DNA from: Acidimicrobiales bacterium
GTDB lineage: Bacteria > Actinomycetota > Acidimicrobiia > Acidimicrobiales > SHLQ01
Length of the DNA stretch: 21,374 nt
Assembly: GCA_013002375.1 (NCBI GenBank)
Contig: JABDJW010000233.1
Span: forward strand, 1 to 21,374
Reading direction: 5' to 3'
In this document: piece after piece, positions 6,184 through 14,267 of the stretch
How positions within the stretch are numbered: position 1 is the stretch's first letter
How the letters are laid out: every line of letters begins with the position of its first letter
Program-made: the position numbers and the translations under genes
Notes under the pieces: generated by a model
What the model saw: only the letters and a program-made list of their open reading frames with translations
Database searches by the model: none
What the model was told of the DNA's origin: nothing

Positions 6184-7761
6184 GTGAGTGCACAATCGCC
6201 GGATCGAGCCACGCTCGAGGACAAAGACCGCGACGAGCTCAAGGTCATCGCAGCCGCCCTCGGGGCAAAGGTCACGTCGAAGACCCGCAAGGGCGAAATG
6301 ATCGACCTGATCATGGACCGCGCCGACGCCGGGCCAGCACCGGTGAGCGGTGACACCACCGATCGCGAGGACTCCGATGAGGGGGATGCCGGCACCCCAG
6401 GAGATGACGATGCCGGGGCCGAAGATGAGGCCGATGGCACAGACGATGAAACCGCCGACGGCAGTGACCGCGGAGGTCGCAACCGGAGCCGGCAAGCCTC
6501 CAACGACGGCAGTGATCGCAAGAACCGCGACCAGCCCGAGGCCGGTAACCGGCGGCGACGCCGACGCGGCCGAGGCGGGGGCGATCGCGATGAAGGAGCC
6601 GAGGCCTGGAACGGTGACCCGCTGCCGATCGTCGGCCACCTCGATGTTCGTCCCGACGGGTACGGGTTCATCCGCACCCAGGGTTGGCGCCAGACCCCTG
6701 ATGATGCCTACGTCTCGGTGAAGCAGGTACGGGCCATGGGGTTGCGCACCGGCGATCACCTGGTGGGTACCTGCCGCCCTGCGAATCGAAACGAAAAGAA
6801 CGCGTCGGTGCTCAGCATCGATGAAGCCAATGGTGGCGATCCCGCCGATCTGACCAACCGGCCCGACTTCGACGAGCTGACCCCGCTGTTCCCGGACGTG
6901 AAGCTGGTGCAGGAGATCGACGGCGAGCCCGGCAACATGACCGCCCGCATGATCGACCTTCTGGCGCCGATCGGCAAAGGGCAGCGGGGCATGATCGTGT
7001 CGCCACCCAAGGCCGGCAAGACCTCGGTCCTCAAGTCGATCGCCCGGTCGATTGAAACGAACAATCCCGAAGTCCACCTGATCGTGTTGCTCGTCGACGA
7101 ACGCCCCGAAGAGGTCACCGACATGCAACGGTGGGTGAGGAACGGCGAGGTCGAGGCCAGCACGTTCGACCGGCCGCCCGAGGAACACATCGCCGTCGCC
7201 GAGATGACCATCGAGCGAGCCAAGCGGCTCGTCGAGATGGGCAAGGACGTTGCGATCCTGGTGGATGGCATCACCCGCCTCACCCGTGCGTACAACCAGG
7301 TCGCGCCCCAATCGGGCCGCGGCGCAATGTCCGGGGGGCTGGACTCCTCCGCGATCTATCCGCCGAAACGGTTCTTCGGTGCCGCTCGCAACGTCGAAGA
7401 GGGGGGCTCGCTCACCATCTTGGCCACCGCCCTGGTCGAAACCGGCTCGCGCATGGACGATGTCATCTTCGAAGAATTCAAGGGCACCGGCAACATGGAG
7501 CTGCGGCTCGATCGCAAGGCCGCCGAACGCCGGATCTATCCCGCGATCGACATCGAGGGCTCCTCGACCCGCCAGGAGGAGCTCTTGTTCGACCGCAAGG
7601 AACTCCAGCAGGTCTGGAAGCTGCGGCGGGTGCTGAGCGCCTTGGCCGCCGAGTCCGACGCCAAGCCGGCGGCTGCGCTGGAGATGCTGTCCGACCGACT
7701 GGTGAGCTTCTCGACCAACAAGGACTTCTTGGCCGAGGTTGCGAAGGGTCCAATCGGTTAG
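6184..7761 (+). CDS. rho: Transcription termination factor Rho
   Basis: Hexameric RNA-dependent ATPase and helicase that ends transcription. The 525-residue protein shows the Rho N-terminal helical domain (about 10-47), then an actinobacterial insertion that is first very acidic (55-95) and then arginine-rich (98-135, with six consecutive Arg at 123-128), then the cold-shock-like RNA-binding domain (147-215), and the RecA-like motor with Walker A PPKAGKT (K279), Walker B LIVLLVDERPEEVTDM, and the loops QSGRGAMSGGLDSSA and GTGNMELRLDR. The start GTG 6184 has GGAGAAG just upstream (6172-6178). The same frame stays open to 5956 across the end of arsR, but that part does not resemble Rho. The 167-bp gap after arsR must hold its promoter; no clear box was found. 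Confidence 0.97.
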   Translation: MSAQSPDRATLEDKDRDELKVIAAALGAKVTSKTRKGEMIDLIMDRADAGPAPVSGDTTDREDSDEGDAGTPGDDDAGAEDEADGTDDETADGSDRGGRNRSRQASNDGSDRKNRDQPEAGNRRRRRRGRGGGDRDEGAEAWNGDPLPIVGHLDVRPDGYGFIRTQGWRQTPDDAYVSVKQVRAMGLRTGDHLVGTCRPANRNEKNASVLSIDEANGGDPADLTNRPDFDELTPLFPDVKLVQEIDGEPGNMTARMIDLLAPIGKGQRGMIVSPPKAGKTSVLKSIARSIETNNPEVHLIVLLVDERPEEVTDMQRWVRNGEVEASTFDRPPEEHIAVAEMTIERAKRLVEMGKDVAILVDGITRLTRAYNQVAPQSGRGAMSGGLDSSAIYPPKRFFGAARNVEEGGSLTILATALVETGSRMDDVIFEEFKGTGNMELRLDRKAAERRIYPAIDIEGSSTRQEELLFDRKELQQVWKLRRVLSALAAESDAKPAAALEMLSDRLVSFSTNKDFLAEVAKGPIG

Positions 7762-7776
7762 CAGACTGGACGAGCT

Positions 7777-8028
7777 ATGAAATCTGACATTCACCCCGAC
7801 TACCGACTGGTCGTGTTCCAGGATCAGTCCTCGGGCACCAACTTCTTGGTCCGGTCCACCATGCAGACCGCCGAGACCATCGAGCACGAAGGTCAGACCT
7901 ACCCGCTGGCCAAGCTCGAAATCTCGAGCGCCAGCCATCCGTTCTTCACCGGCACGATGAAGATCGTCGACACCGCCGGCCGGGTCGAGCGCTTCGAGCG
8001 CCGCTACGGCAAGGGCCGCAAGGGCTGA
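7777..8028 (+). CDS. rpmE2: 50S ribosomal protein bL31, type B (no zinc cysteines)
   Basis: An 83-residue bL31. It has the type B hallmarks MKSDIHPDYRLVVFQD, SASHPFFTG and VDTAGRVERFERRYG, and contains no cysteine at all, so it cannot bind the structural zinc of the C+ form. In many bacteria the C- form is a zinc-starvation paralogue under Zur control; here it occupies the standard place between rho and prfA and has no Zur-like site that I can see, so it may be the main bL31. The start ATG follows the rho stop by 15 bases, with a GGACGAG stretch as likely ribosome binding site. Confidence 0.95.
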   Translation: MKSDIHPDYRLVVFQDQSSGTNFLVRSTMQTAETIEHEGQTYPLAKLEISSASHPFFTGTMKIVDTAGRVERFERRYGKGRKG

Positions 8029-8081
8029 CAATCGAACCCGAGCGCCGCCAAGCGCTCTCCCAGGCCAAGCTGCGCGCCCTC

Positions 8082-9056
8082 GTGGCCGAGTTGGCTGACG
8101 CCGAGTTGGATGAAGCGGCGGTCACGTCGCTCGGTGTCGGTGCCGGCCTCCTCGCCGCCGACACCGCCTACGTCTATATGCCGACCGAGCCGCTCCGCTC
8201 GCTCGGTCCGATCTTGGCATGGGCCCATCGAGCCGGTGCGCGGCAGCTGCACCTGTTCATCGACGAACCCGATGCCGCCGCGCGGCTGTCCCTTCGGGCC
8301 GCACAACTGGATCCGTCTCCGGCGATCTGGCTGGTCGAAGGTCGGACGGCGACACCGGCTCAACCGGTAGCGTCCGCCGTCTCGCCGGAGTTCGCGATCC
8401 CCGACGCCGGCGACGACGTCGCTGACCTCATCGCGTTGCTGACGAGCCATGGCTTGGTGGTGAACACCGAACACGGTGTGATCACCGGTGAGCTCCATGG
8501 TCTCGAGGTGGCTCGCGTGCTCGACGACGAATTGGGCGTGGGGCTGGCGGTTGGTGTCGGTCGGTTCGATCGCGAGGCCGGGGCGATGCTGCGGGGCGAT
8601 CGCACCGACGATGAAGCTCTCGCTGAGGCGGTGGCGCAGGTCAAGAACATTCGCGCCGCGGACGGCCCGGCGGCGCACCCGCTGAACCGGCTGGTGCGCG
8701 AGCGATGGCTGCGAGCGACGGTCGTCGCCGACCCGGATCTCGTCGGTCTGGTCACGGCCGACGCGATTGCCGCGCCAAAGCCGCCGGCCGACCTGCTGGA
8801 GGCCAATCCGGCGAGCGCGATTGGCGTCGATGCCGCCGAAACGAATGTCTTGGTCGTGTGTGGTCTGGGCAGCAATCTCGACATGGTCTCCACCGCTGCC
8901 GACCACGTGGCCACCCTGGCTTCGGCCGGGGTGCCGGTGGCGCGGGTCGTGATCGCCGTGCCGGTCGGCGATGCGCTGCCGATCACCGAAGCCCTGGCCG
9001 GGTACCTGCGGCTGCCGGCCACCGTCGTCGAAGTCCCGGCGCCGTGGCCCCGGTAG
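8082..9056 (+). CDS. Unrecognised conserved-looking protein between rpmE and prfA; start uncertain
   Basis: I do not recognise the family. The 324-residue product is soluble, acidic and rich in Ala and Val, with no signal peptide or membrane segment. The C-terminal third looks like an alpha/beta fold with a glycine turn (VVCGLGSNLDMVSTAADHV) and beta-strand VARVVIAVPVG. The middle contains LNRLVRERW and a stretch GVITGELHGLEVARV that resembles an enzyme core but gives no motif match. GTG 8082 has no ribosome binding site. The frame stays coding-like upstream to CTG 8025, which overlaps the rpmE stop (CTGA) and has AAGGG nine bases before it, adding 19 residues beginning with TIEPERRQALSQAKL after the initiator. 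Position in a translation operon suggests a link to translation; that is only context. Confidence 0.75.
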   Translation: MAELADAELDEAAVTSLGVGAGLLAADTAYVYMPTEPLRSLGPILAWAHRAGARQLHLFIDEPDAAARLSLRAAQLDPSPAIWLVEGRTATPAQPVASAVSPEFAIPDAGDDVADLIALLTSHGLVVNTEHGVITGELHGLEVARVLDDELGVGLAVGVGRFDREAGAMLRGDRTDDEALAEAVAQVKNIRAADGPAAHPLNRLVRERWLRATVVADPDLVGLVTADAIAAPKPPADLLEANPASAIGVDAAETNVLVVCGLGSNLDMVSTAADHVATLASAGVPVARVVIAVPVGDALPITEALAGYLRLPATVVEVPAPWPR

Positions 9057-9067
9057 TCTGAAGGGTC

Positions 9068-10141
9068 ATGGCCGATCTCGTCACCCGACTCGCCGCGCTC
9101 GAAACCGAGCTGCACGATGTCGAGGCGCGCCTCGGCGACCCAGAGCTCCACGCGGACCGGGCCCGGTTCGAGGCCACCACCCGTCGGCACAAGGAGCTCA
9201 GCGACATCGTCGGCGAGTGGCAGGCGCTGCAGGCGGCCGAGGCCGACCTCGATGCCGCCCGCGAGATGGTGGCGGAATCGACCGGCGATGAGGCCGAGAT
9301 GATGAAGGCCGAGGCGACCGAACTCGAGGCTGCGATCGGCGAGCACGAGGCCCAGCTCGAAATCCTGCTCCTGCCCAAAGACCCCAACGACGACAAGAAC
9401 GTCATCGTCGAGATCCGAGGCGCCGCCGGTGGCGAGGAAGCAAACCTCTTCGCCCGCGACCTCTACGAGATGTTCACGACCTTCGCCAAACGGCAAGGCT
9501 GGGGGCTCGAGGTCATGGGCTCGCACCCGAGCGACATGGGCGGTTTCACCGACATCACCTTCGTGTTGAAGGGCGACGCGGTCTGGACCCGTATGAAGTT
9601 CGAGGGTGGCACGCACCGCGTGCAGCGCGTTCCGGTCACCGAATCGCAAGGACGGGTACACACGTCGTCGGCCACCGTCACCGTCCTGCCCGAAGCCGAC
9701 GAGGTCGAGGTCGAGGTGGACGAGAACGATCTCCAGGTCGACTACTACCGGTCTTCGGGGCCGGGCGGACAGTCGGTCAACACCACCGATTCGGCGGTCC
9801 GAATCACGCACAAGCCCACCGGCATCACGGTCTCGATGCAGGACGAGAAGAGCCAGATCCAGAACAAGGCCAAGGCCTTGCGGGTGTTGCGGGCCCGACT
9901 CCTGAAGGCCGAGGAGGAGCGCCAGCAAGCCGAGCTTTCCGCGGCCCGCAAGGACCAAGTGAAGTCGGGCGATCGGTCGGAGAAGATCCGGACCTACAAC
10001 TTCAAAGAGAATCGGGTCACCGATCACCGTATTGGGCTGACGGTGTACAACCTCGACAAGGTCTTGGCCGGCGAACTCGATGAGGTCAGCGAGGCGCTCG
10101 TGCAGGACGAACGTCAACGCCAGCTTCAGGAAGCCACCTGA
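9068..10141 (+). CDS. prfA: Peptide chain release factor 1
   Basis: Reads UAA and UAG and triggers release of the finished peptide. The 357-residue length is normal. The codon-recognition tripeptide is P189-V190-T191 (PxT, the RF1 type, against SPF in RF2) and the peptidyl-transferase motif GGQ is residues 233-235 in SSGPGGQSVNTTDSAV. ATG 9068 has AAGGG shortly before it. A TAGTCT sequence overlapping the upstream stop could also be a -10 box, eight bases before the start. The next gene, prmC, encodes the methyltransferase that modifies the glutamine of GGQ, so substrate and enzyme are made together. Confidence 0.97.
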   Translation: MADLVTRLAALETELHDVEARLGDPELHADRARFEATTRRHKELSDIVGEWQALQAAEADLDAAREMVAESTGDEAEMMKAEATELEAAIGEHEAQLEILLLPKDPNDDKNVIVEIRGAAGGEEANLFARDLYEMFTTFAKRQGWGLEVMGSHPSDMGGFTDITFVLKGDAVWTRMKFEGGTHRVQRVPVTESQGRVHTSSATVTVLPEADEVEVEVDENDLQVDYYRSSGPGGQSVNTTDSAVRITHKPTGITVSMQDEKSQIQNKAKALRVLRARLLKAEEERQQAELSAARKDQVKSGDRSEKIRTYNFKENRVTDHRIGLTVYNLDKVLAGELDEVSEALVQDERQRQLQEAT

Positions 10142-10144
10142 CCG

Positions 10145-11080
10145 ATGCCGCCTTCGGTTCCTCACGACTCGGAGCTGGGCGACGGTGGTGCCGAGCAACT
10201 CGACCTCGAGGGCACGGTCGCGTGGCGAGCGCTCTACGCCGAGGCGCAGGCGCGGTTGACCGGCGTGGTCGACAGCCCCGAGGTGGATGCTCGACGCATC
10301 GTCGAAGAGGCTTCTGGGTACGAGGGCGCTGAGCTGTACCTGGTGTTCGATGAACCGGTCACCGAGCTCGGTATGGCGCACTATGACGAGATGATCGAGC
10401 GCCGGCTTCGCGGCGAACCGCTGCAATACGTGCTTGGCCGCTGGGGGTTTCGTCAACTCGACCTGGCCGTCAACGCCCATGTGCTGATTCCGCGACCGGA
10501 GACCGAACAAGTCGTCGAGGTTGCCCTCGGGTTGATCGCCAGCGACCGGCCGCAGCGCGTGCTCGATCTCGGCACCGGGTCTGGCGCGATCGCGTTGTCG
10601 GTCGCGGCCGAGCGGCCGTCGGCTCAGGTCTGGGCGGTCGAACGTTCGCCCGACGCGGTGCGAGTCGCCCGTGGCAACCTGGCCGGGATAGGGCCCGCCG
10701 CGGCTCGAGTCCGACTCGTCGAGGGATCCTGGTTCGATCCGCTCGAGCGCGCGCTGCAGGGCTCGTTCGACGTCATCATCTCGAACCCGCCCTACGTTGC
10801 CGCAACCGAATCGCTACCGCCGGTTGTCCGCGATTGGGAGCCGAACGAAGCCCTGGTCAGTGGCCCGACCGGGCTGGAATCCATTGCGCAGATTCTCGCC
10901 GAGGCCCCGCGGTGGCTCGTGTCCGGCGGTTGCCTGGTGATCGAACTCGGCGCGACCCAAGCCGAGGAAGCGGTCGAGTTGGCCCGTCGGTCGGGCTTCG
11001 GTCGGACCGCGGTCCACCCCGACCTGGCCGGCCGTGACCGGGCCCTGGTGGCACAGCTGGCCGACGGTGGTATGTCTTGA
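10145..11080 (+). CDS. prmC: Release factor glutamine methyltransferase PrmC (HemK)
   Basis: SAM-dependent enzyme that N5-methylates the glutamine of the GGQ motif in RF1 and RF2. The 311-residue protein has the N-terminal helical substrate domain (DARRIVEEASG, LGRWGFRQLDLAVN then the hinge PRPETE), the SAM-binding motif VLDLGTGSGAIALSVAAE (about 139-156) and the catalytic N214-P-P-Y217. The first 25 residues are an extra N-terminal stretch compared with typical family members of about 280. It starts four bases after prfA, and its stop overlaps the TTG start of the following gene (TTGA), so the three are one operon. Confidence 0.95.
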   Translation: MPPSVPHDSELGDGGAEQLDLEGTVAWRALYAEAQARLTGVVDSPEVDARRIVEEASGYEGAELYLVFDEPVTELGMAHYDEMIERRLRGEPLQYVLGRWGFRQLDLAVNAHVLIPRPETEQVVEVALGLIASDRPQRVLDLGTGSGAIALSVAAERPSAQVWAVERSPDAVRVARGNLAGIGPAAARVRLVEGSWFDPLERALQGSFDVIISNPPYVAATESLPPVVRDWEPNEALVSGPTGLESIAQILAEAPRWLVSGGCLVIELGATQAEEAVELARRSGFGRTAVHPDLAGRDRALVAQLADGGMS

Positions 11081-11661
11081 TCATCGATCAGGCCGAACCC
11101 CGAGCTCGAGCACTCGCCGCCGAAGCGCTGCGGTCGCACCAGCCGGTGGTCATACCGACCGAGACCGTCTATGGGCTGGCCGTGAACCCCACGACACCGG
11201 CCGGGCTCGATCACATCGTCGCCCTGAAACAACGACCGATCGAACAAGCGCTTGCCGTGTTGGTGGCCAACGCCGACGCCGCCCTCGATTTGGCCGTCAT
11301 GCGAGCATCGGTCGCCACCATCGTCGTCAGCGTGTGGCCGGGGCCGCTCACCGTCGTGGCCGATCGGGTGCCCGGCGTCGATCTGTACTTGGGGGGCGAC
11401 CCGACCTCGATCGGCGTGCGATGTCCGGACAACGACTGGGTTCGCGCGGTGGTCGACGAAGTCGGCCCGGTCGCGGCGACGAGCGCCAACCGATCCGGCG
11501 AACCACCGGTCACGACCGCCGCGGAAGCCGAGCAGTTGTTCGGCCCGGACATTCTGGTCATCGATGGGGGCACGATCGTCGGGGAGGCATCCACCGTCGT
11601 CGACGTACGCACCGATCCACCCAGCCTCCTACGAGCGGGCCCGATTGCCGTTCACTGGTAG
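11077..11661 (+). CDS. ywlC: Threonylcarbamoyl-AMP synthase (Sua5/YrdC/YwlC)
   Basis: Makes threonylcarbamoyl-AMP from threonine, bicarbonate and ATP, the first step of the t6A modification at A37 of ANN-decoding tRNAs. At 194 residues it is the short YrdC/TsaC form without the Sua5 C-terminal domain. Motifs are PTETVYGL (27-34), the KQRP motif (51-54) that binds ATP and bicarbonate, and SANRSGEP near 141-148. The TTG start overlaps the prmC stop, so translation is coupled. This gene order also holds in mycobacteria (Rv1300-Rv1301). The gene faces the minus-strand CBS gene with about 50 bp between the stops and no obvious terminator. Confidence 0.93.
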   Translation: MIIDQAEPRARALAAEALRSHQPVVIPTETVYGLAVNPTTPAGLDHIVALKQRPIEQALAVLVANADAALDLAVMRASVATIVVSVWPGPLTVVADRVPGVDLYLGGDPTSIGVRCPDNDWVRAVVDEVGPVAATSANRSGEPPVTTAAEAEQLFGPDILVIDGGTIVGEASTVVDVRTDPPSLLRAGPIAVHW

Positions 11662-11710
11662 GTGGCGCCGGCGGCTGCGTCGATACTTCGCTGCTGCTGG
11701 TCGGCAGGGA

Positions 11711-12130
11711 TCAGAGCAGTTCGCCGAGTTGCCGGATCAGGTCGCTGCTCGTGATGATGCCTTCGAGTTCGCCGGCATCGCCGAGCACGATCACCGAGTG
11801 CAGCTCGCCGTCGGCCATGTGGTCGACAACGGCGCGAAGGGGTTCGTCCCGGCGGACCGTCACCAGTTCGGTTGTCATCGCGTCCTCCAGCGTGAACTGG
11901 TGATCGAGCATGGTGCGAAGCATGCGATCGTCGTTGCCCTCGACGTCATAGACGAGCTTCAAGATGTCGGTGGCCGAGATCAAACCGATCGGCACTGCAC
12001 CGTCGACGACGGGTACGTGATGGAAGGTGCGGTTCTCGAGCAACGTGTAGACATCGGACAGCGGCTGACCGAGGTGAACGGTCTCGGGCTCGCTGGTCAT
12101 GACGTCAGCAATCTGCGGCTTGTGCTTCAT
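11711..12130 (-). CDS. CBS-domain pair protein
   Basis: A 139-residue stand-alone protein made of two CBS domains (about residues 8-58 and 84-136), shown by the repeated patterns MTSEPETVHLGQPLSDV and MTTELVTVRRDEPLRAV and by the hydrophobic strand segments HHVPVVD and HSVIVLGD with GLISATDIL and GIITSSDLI. Such pairs bind adenosine nucleotides and regulate partners; the partner is not visible here. The frame runs further upstream to 12232, but those 34 residues overlap rpiB's start region and lack CBS features, so ATG 12128-12130 is preferred. Promoter and ribosome binding site are weak (CATCCT six bases before ATG is a poor -10). Confidence 0.85.
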   Translation of the reverse strand: MKHKPQIADVMTSEPETVHLGQPLSDVYTLLENRTFHHVPVVDGAVPIGLISATDILKLVYDVEGNDDRMLRTMLDHQFTLEDAMTTELVTVRRDEPLRAVVDHMADGELHSVIVLGDAGELEGIITSSDLIRQLGELL

Positions 12131-12218
12131 GCCTGGAGGATGGTCGTTGGGCCCGAGAGGCGCCCAGAGCACAAAGTCCCGTCGTCCCGATTGGAATCGG
12201 TCGCTCTGTCGCGCTGGG

Positions 12219-12230
12219 TAGAGTCGGCCC
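12219..12230 (+). promoter_or_regulatory. Leaderless promoter of rpiB (-10 box TAGAGT)
   Basis: TAGAGT at 12219-12224 is followed by exactly six bases and ATG 12231, so transcription probably begins at the start codon. There is no ribosome binding site before rpiB, in agreement with this. Confidence 0.5.
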
Positions 12231-12689
12231 ATGACTCGTATCGCGGTCGGCTGCGACCATGCCGGATTCGCCCTGAAGACAACCCTGGCCGAACATCTCG
12301 TTGCGCAGGGTCACGAGGTCGTCGACTGCGGGACCGGGAGCACCGATCGTGTCGACTATCCCGACTTTGGTGCTGCGGTGGGCCGCGCCGTCGCCGGCGG
12401 CGACGCCGAGTTGGGTGTTGCGGTGTGCGGAAGCGGTATCGGCATCGCGATCGCAGCGAACAAGATCGCGGGTGTCCGGGCCGCCACGGTCCACGACGTC
12501 ACCTCGGCGCAGCTGACCCGGCAACACAACGATGCCAACGTGGTCTGCTTCGGCGAGCGGCTGATCGGCGAGACCGTGGCGATCGCTGCGCTTGACGCCT
12601 TCTTGGCCGCCGAGTTCGAGGGCGGGCGCCACGCCGGCCGAGTCGCGAAGATCGACGCATTGGGCAGAGATGAGCGCCCGGGTGCTTGA
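12231..12689 (+). CDS. rpiB: Ribose-5-phosphate isomerase B
   Basis: Interconverts ribose 5-phosphate and ribulose 5-phosphate in the pentose phosphate pathway. The 152-residue protein has the RpiB/LacAB pattern: CDHAGF at 8-13 (D9, H10), VDYPDF at 41-46, the catalytic loop CGSGIGIAIAANK with C66, and RQHNDANV (H99) near residue 97-104. C66 in the active loop is the base used by E. coli-type RpiB; the mycobacterial enzyme uses another residue, so this is the cysteine type. It is divergent from the CBS gene. rfbF-like gene follows 44 bp downstream with its own good ribosome binding site. Confidence 0.95.
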   Translation: MTRIAVGCDHAGFALKTTLAEHLVAQGHEVVDCGTGSTDRVDYPDFGAAVGRAVAGGDAELGVAVCGSGIGIAIAANKIAGVRAATVHDVTSAQLTRQHNDANVVCFGERLIGETVAIAALDAFLAAEFEGGRHAGRVAKIDALGRDERPGA

Positions 12690-12733
12690 CCGAACGCGAC
12701 AGATGCCGATCAGGAAGGGAGTGAGGTTTAGCT

Positions 12734-13546
12734 ATGACGTCTGACGCACCGAAGGCGGCCAACGCCGACATCCCGATCGTGCTGTTGTGTGGTGGCTTCG
12801 GTACTCGAATCCGCGAGGCATCCGAGAGCCTGCCCAAACCGATGATCGACATCGGCGGCAAGCCGGTCCTGTGGCACATCATGAAGCTCTACCGCCACCA
12901 TGGATTTCGGAAGTTCGTGTTGTGCTTGGGCTACAAGGCCGACGTCATCAAGGATTACTTCCTGCGGTTTCGCATCTACCAAGCCGACTTCACGGTCGAT
13001 CTCAGCAAGGACGAGCGGCCCGAGTTCCATACCACCAGCGGTGACGAAGACTGGCTGGTCACCTGCGTCTACACGGGACTCGAGACACTGACCGGCGGCC
13101 GGCTGGCCCGAGTGGCGGACTACATCGAGGCCGACACCTTCATGCTCACCTATGGTGACGGCGTTGCCGACGTCGACGTTCAGGCGTTGCTGGACGCCCA
13201 CCGGGCCCACGGTCGGGTGGGAACCGTGACGGCCGTGCACCCAACGTCGCGCTTCGGCGAGCTTCAGGCCGATGGTGACCGCATCACCGATTTCGCCGAG
13301 AAGCCGATGCTCAACGAGGGTCTCGTGAACGGTGGATTCTTTGTGTTCGAGCGCAAGTTCCTCGACTACGTCGGTCCGGATTCCGACATGCTCGAATCCG
13401 ATGCGTTGCAGAAGCTCACTGCCGATGGCGAGCTCGGGTACTACGTGCACGATGGCTTCTGGCGGGGGATGGACACCTACCGCGAGTACACCGAACTCAA
13501 CCGGCTCTGGGATCAAGACCAGGCCCCCTGGAAACTCTGGCGTTAG
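12734..13546 (+). CDS. rfbF: Glucose-1-phosphate cytidylyltransferase
   Basis: Makes CDP-glucose from glucose 1-phosphate and CTP, the entry step to CDP-3,6-dideoxyhexoses and other CDP-sugars. The 270-residue protein has the nucleotidyltransferase signature LCGGFGTRIRE, then LPKPMIDIGGKPVLWHIMK, the RfbF-specific GYKADVIKDYF, the metal/substrate segment LTYGDGVADVD, and NGGFFVFE. ATG 12734 has GAGG seven bases upstream. The partner genes (CDP-glucose 4,6-dehydratase and others) are not in the window, so the final sugar is unknown; the wecA and polymerase-like genes further on suggest an envelope polysaccharide. It ends eleven bases before the REP-RAYT element. Confidence 0.93.
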   Translation: MTSDAPKAANADIPIVLLCGGFGTRIREASESLPKPMIDIGGKPVLWHIMKLYRHHGFRKFVLCLGYKADVIKDYFLRFRIYQADFTVDLSKDERPEFHTTSGDEDWLVTCVYTGLETLTGGRLARVADYIEADTFMLTYGDGVADVDVQALLDAHRAHGRVGTVTAVHPTSRFGELQADGDRITDFAEKPMLNEGLVNGGFFVFERKFLDYVGPDSDMLESDALQKLTADGELGYYVHDGFWRGMDTYREYTELNRLWDQDQAPWKLWR

Positions 13547-13556
13547 CCTTTTGGCC

Positions 13557-13598
13557 TTTTGGGGTCAGACCCCGATCCGGCTTTTGGGGTCAGACCCC
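13557..13598 (+). repeat. Left REP pair (two GGGGTCAGACCCC palindromes, 25 bp apart)
   Basis: GGGGTCAGACCCC at 13561-13573 and 13586-13598, each preceded by TTTT and followed by GAT. Both have A at the centre, so they are direct repeats. Flanking unit ends differ (ccggc against tgaat). Confidence 0.9.
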
Positions 13599-13634
13599 GA
13601 TTGAATGGCGCGTCGGGTTCTCGTTGGACGCGGC

Positions 13635-13640
13635 TAGCGT
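13635..13640 (+). promoter_or_regulatory. Possible -10 box of the RAYT gene (TAGCGT)
   Basis: TAGCGT, the same hexamer as before hom and the ABC-F gene. Transcription would begin near 13647, giving a short leader of about 40 bases that includes the ribosome binding site CAGGAG (13675-13680). Confidence 0.35.
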
Positions 13641-13685
13641 GAAGACACTTCCCCCTGGATCCACCCCTGGACTTCAGGAGAAGCC

Positions 13686-14264
13686 ATGCCACGACTTCTG
13701 CGACTCGAATACGAGAACGCCTGGCACCACGTAATGAATCGCGGCGCTTGCCGTCAGAACACGTTCCTCGATCCGGATGATCGACAGAGGTTCCTCGACC
13801 TGCTTGGTGATTCGACCGAGCGAGCCGGGGTCGAGGTGCACGGCTACTGCCTCATGAACAACCACTATCACTTACTGGTCCGGACGCCGACACCTGCTCT
13901 CGGTCGGACGATGCAATTGTTGGCGGGACGCTACACCCGGTACTTCAACCACCGGCACTCGCGAGATGGTGCGCTGTTTCGCGGGCGATACCGATCGAAA
14001 GCCGTCGAGTCGGATGGTCAACTGCTCGCCACATTGCGATACATCCACCGAAATCCAACCAACGATTTCGAGGTGCACCCAGATGACTACCTCTGGTCGA
14101 GCCAGCGGCCCTACCGGGAGCTCGTCGCCCCTTCGCCGTGGCTGCATACGAAGGAGCTGCTTTCCATCGCAGGCGGGGCGGACGGCTTCGCATCGCTGAT
14201 CTACAGCCCGCTCGGCGACGAGGCCAGCGCCGCAACGCTGCCAGATGGTTGGGTCGCCGCCTAG
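13686..14264 (+). CDS. REP-associated tyrosine transposase (Y1/IS200-like)
   Basis: A 192-residue HUH enzyme of the RAYT type. The HUH pair is H60-x-H62 in MNNHYHLLVRTP, and the catalytic tyrosine is most likely Y119 in LRYIHRNP, the conserved RAYT signature. The segment FHRGRYRSKAVE-like pattern appears as FRGRYRSKAVESD (98-110). Such proteins cut and join single-stranded DNA at REP hairpins; most are single-copy domesticated genes rather than active insertion sequences. All catalytic residues are intact. ATG 13686 has AGGAG five bases upstream. The flanking 25-bp-phased palindromes are the probable substrates. Confidence 0.9.
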   Translation: MPRLLRLEYENAWHHVMNRGACRQNTFLDPDDRQRFLDLLGDSTERAGVEVHGYCLMNNHYHLLVRTPTPALGRTMQLLAGRYTRYFNHRHSRDGALFRGRYRSKAVESDGQLLATLRYIHRNPTNDFEVHPDDYLWSSQRPYRELVAPSPWLHTKELLSIAGGADGFASLIYSPLGDEASAATLPDGWVAA

Positions 14265-14267
14265 GGA

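Noticed and set aside
5506..8031. Long minus-strand open frame (841 codons) opposite arsR, rho and rpmE
   Set aside because: It is antisense to three clearly recognised genes and shows no family motifs; long empty frames are expected opposite high-GC genes.
8360..10510. Minus-strand open frame of 716 codons opposite the hypothetical gene, prfA and prmC
   Set aside because: Same reason: it mirrors real genes and its composition is that of a codon-position shadow.
11034..11903. Plus-strand frame of 289 codons over ywlC and the CBS gene
   Set aside because: Arg/Ser-rich out-of-frame translation of ywlC; no independent start signal.
12131..12232. N-terminal extension of the CBS protein
   Set aside because: The additional 34 residues overlap the rpiB start, lie across its promoter and have no CBS features.
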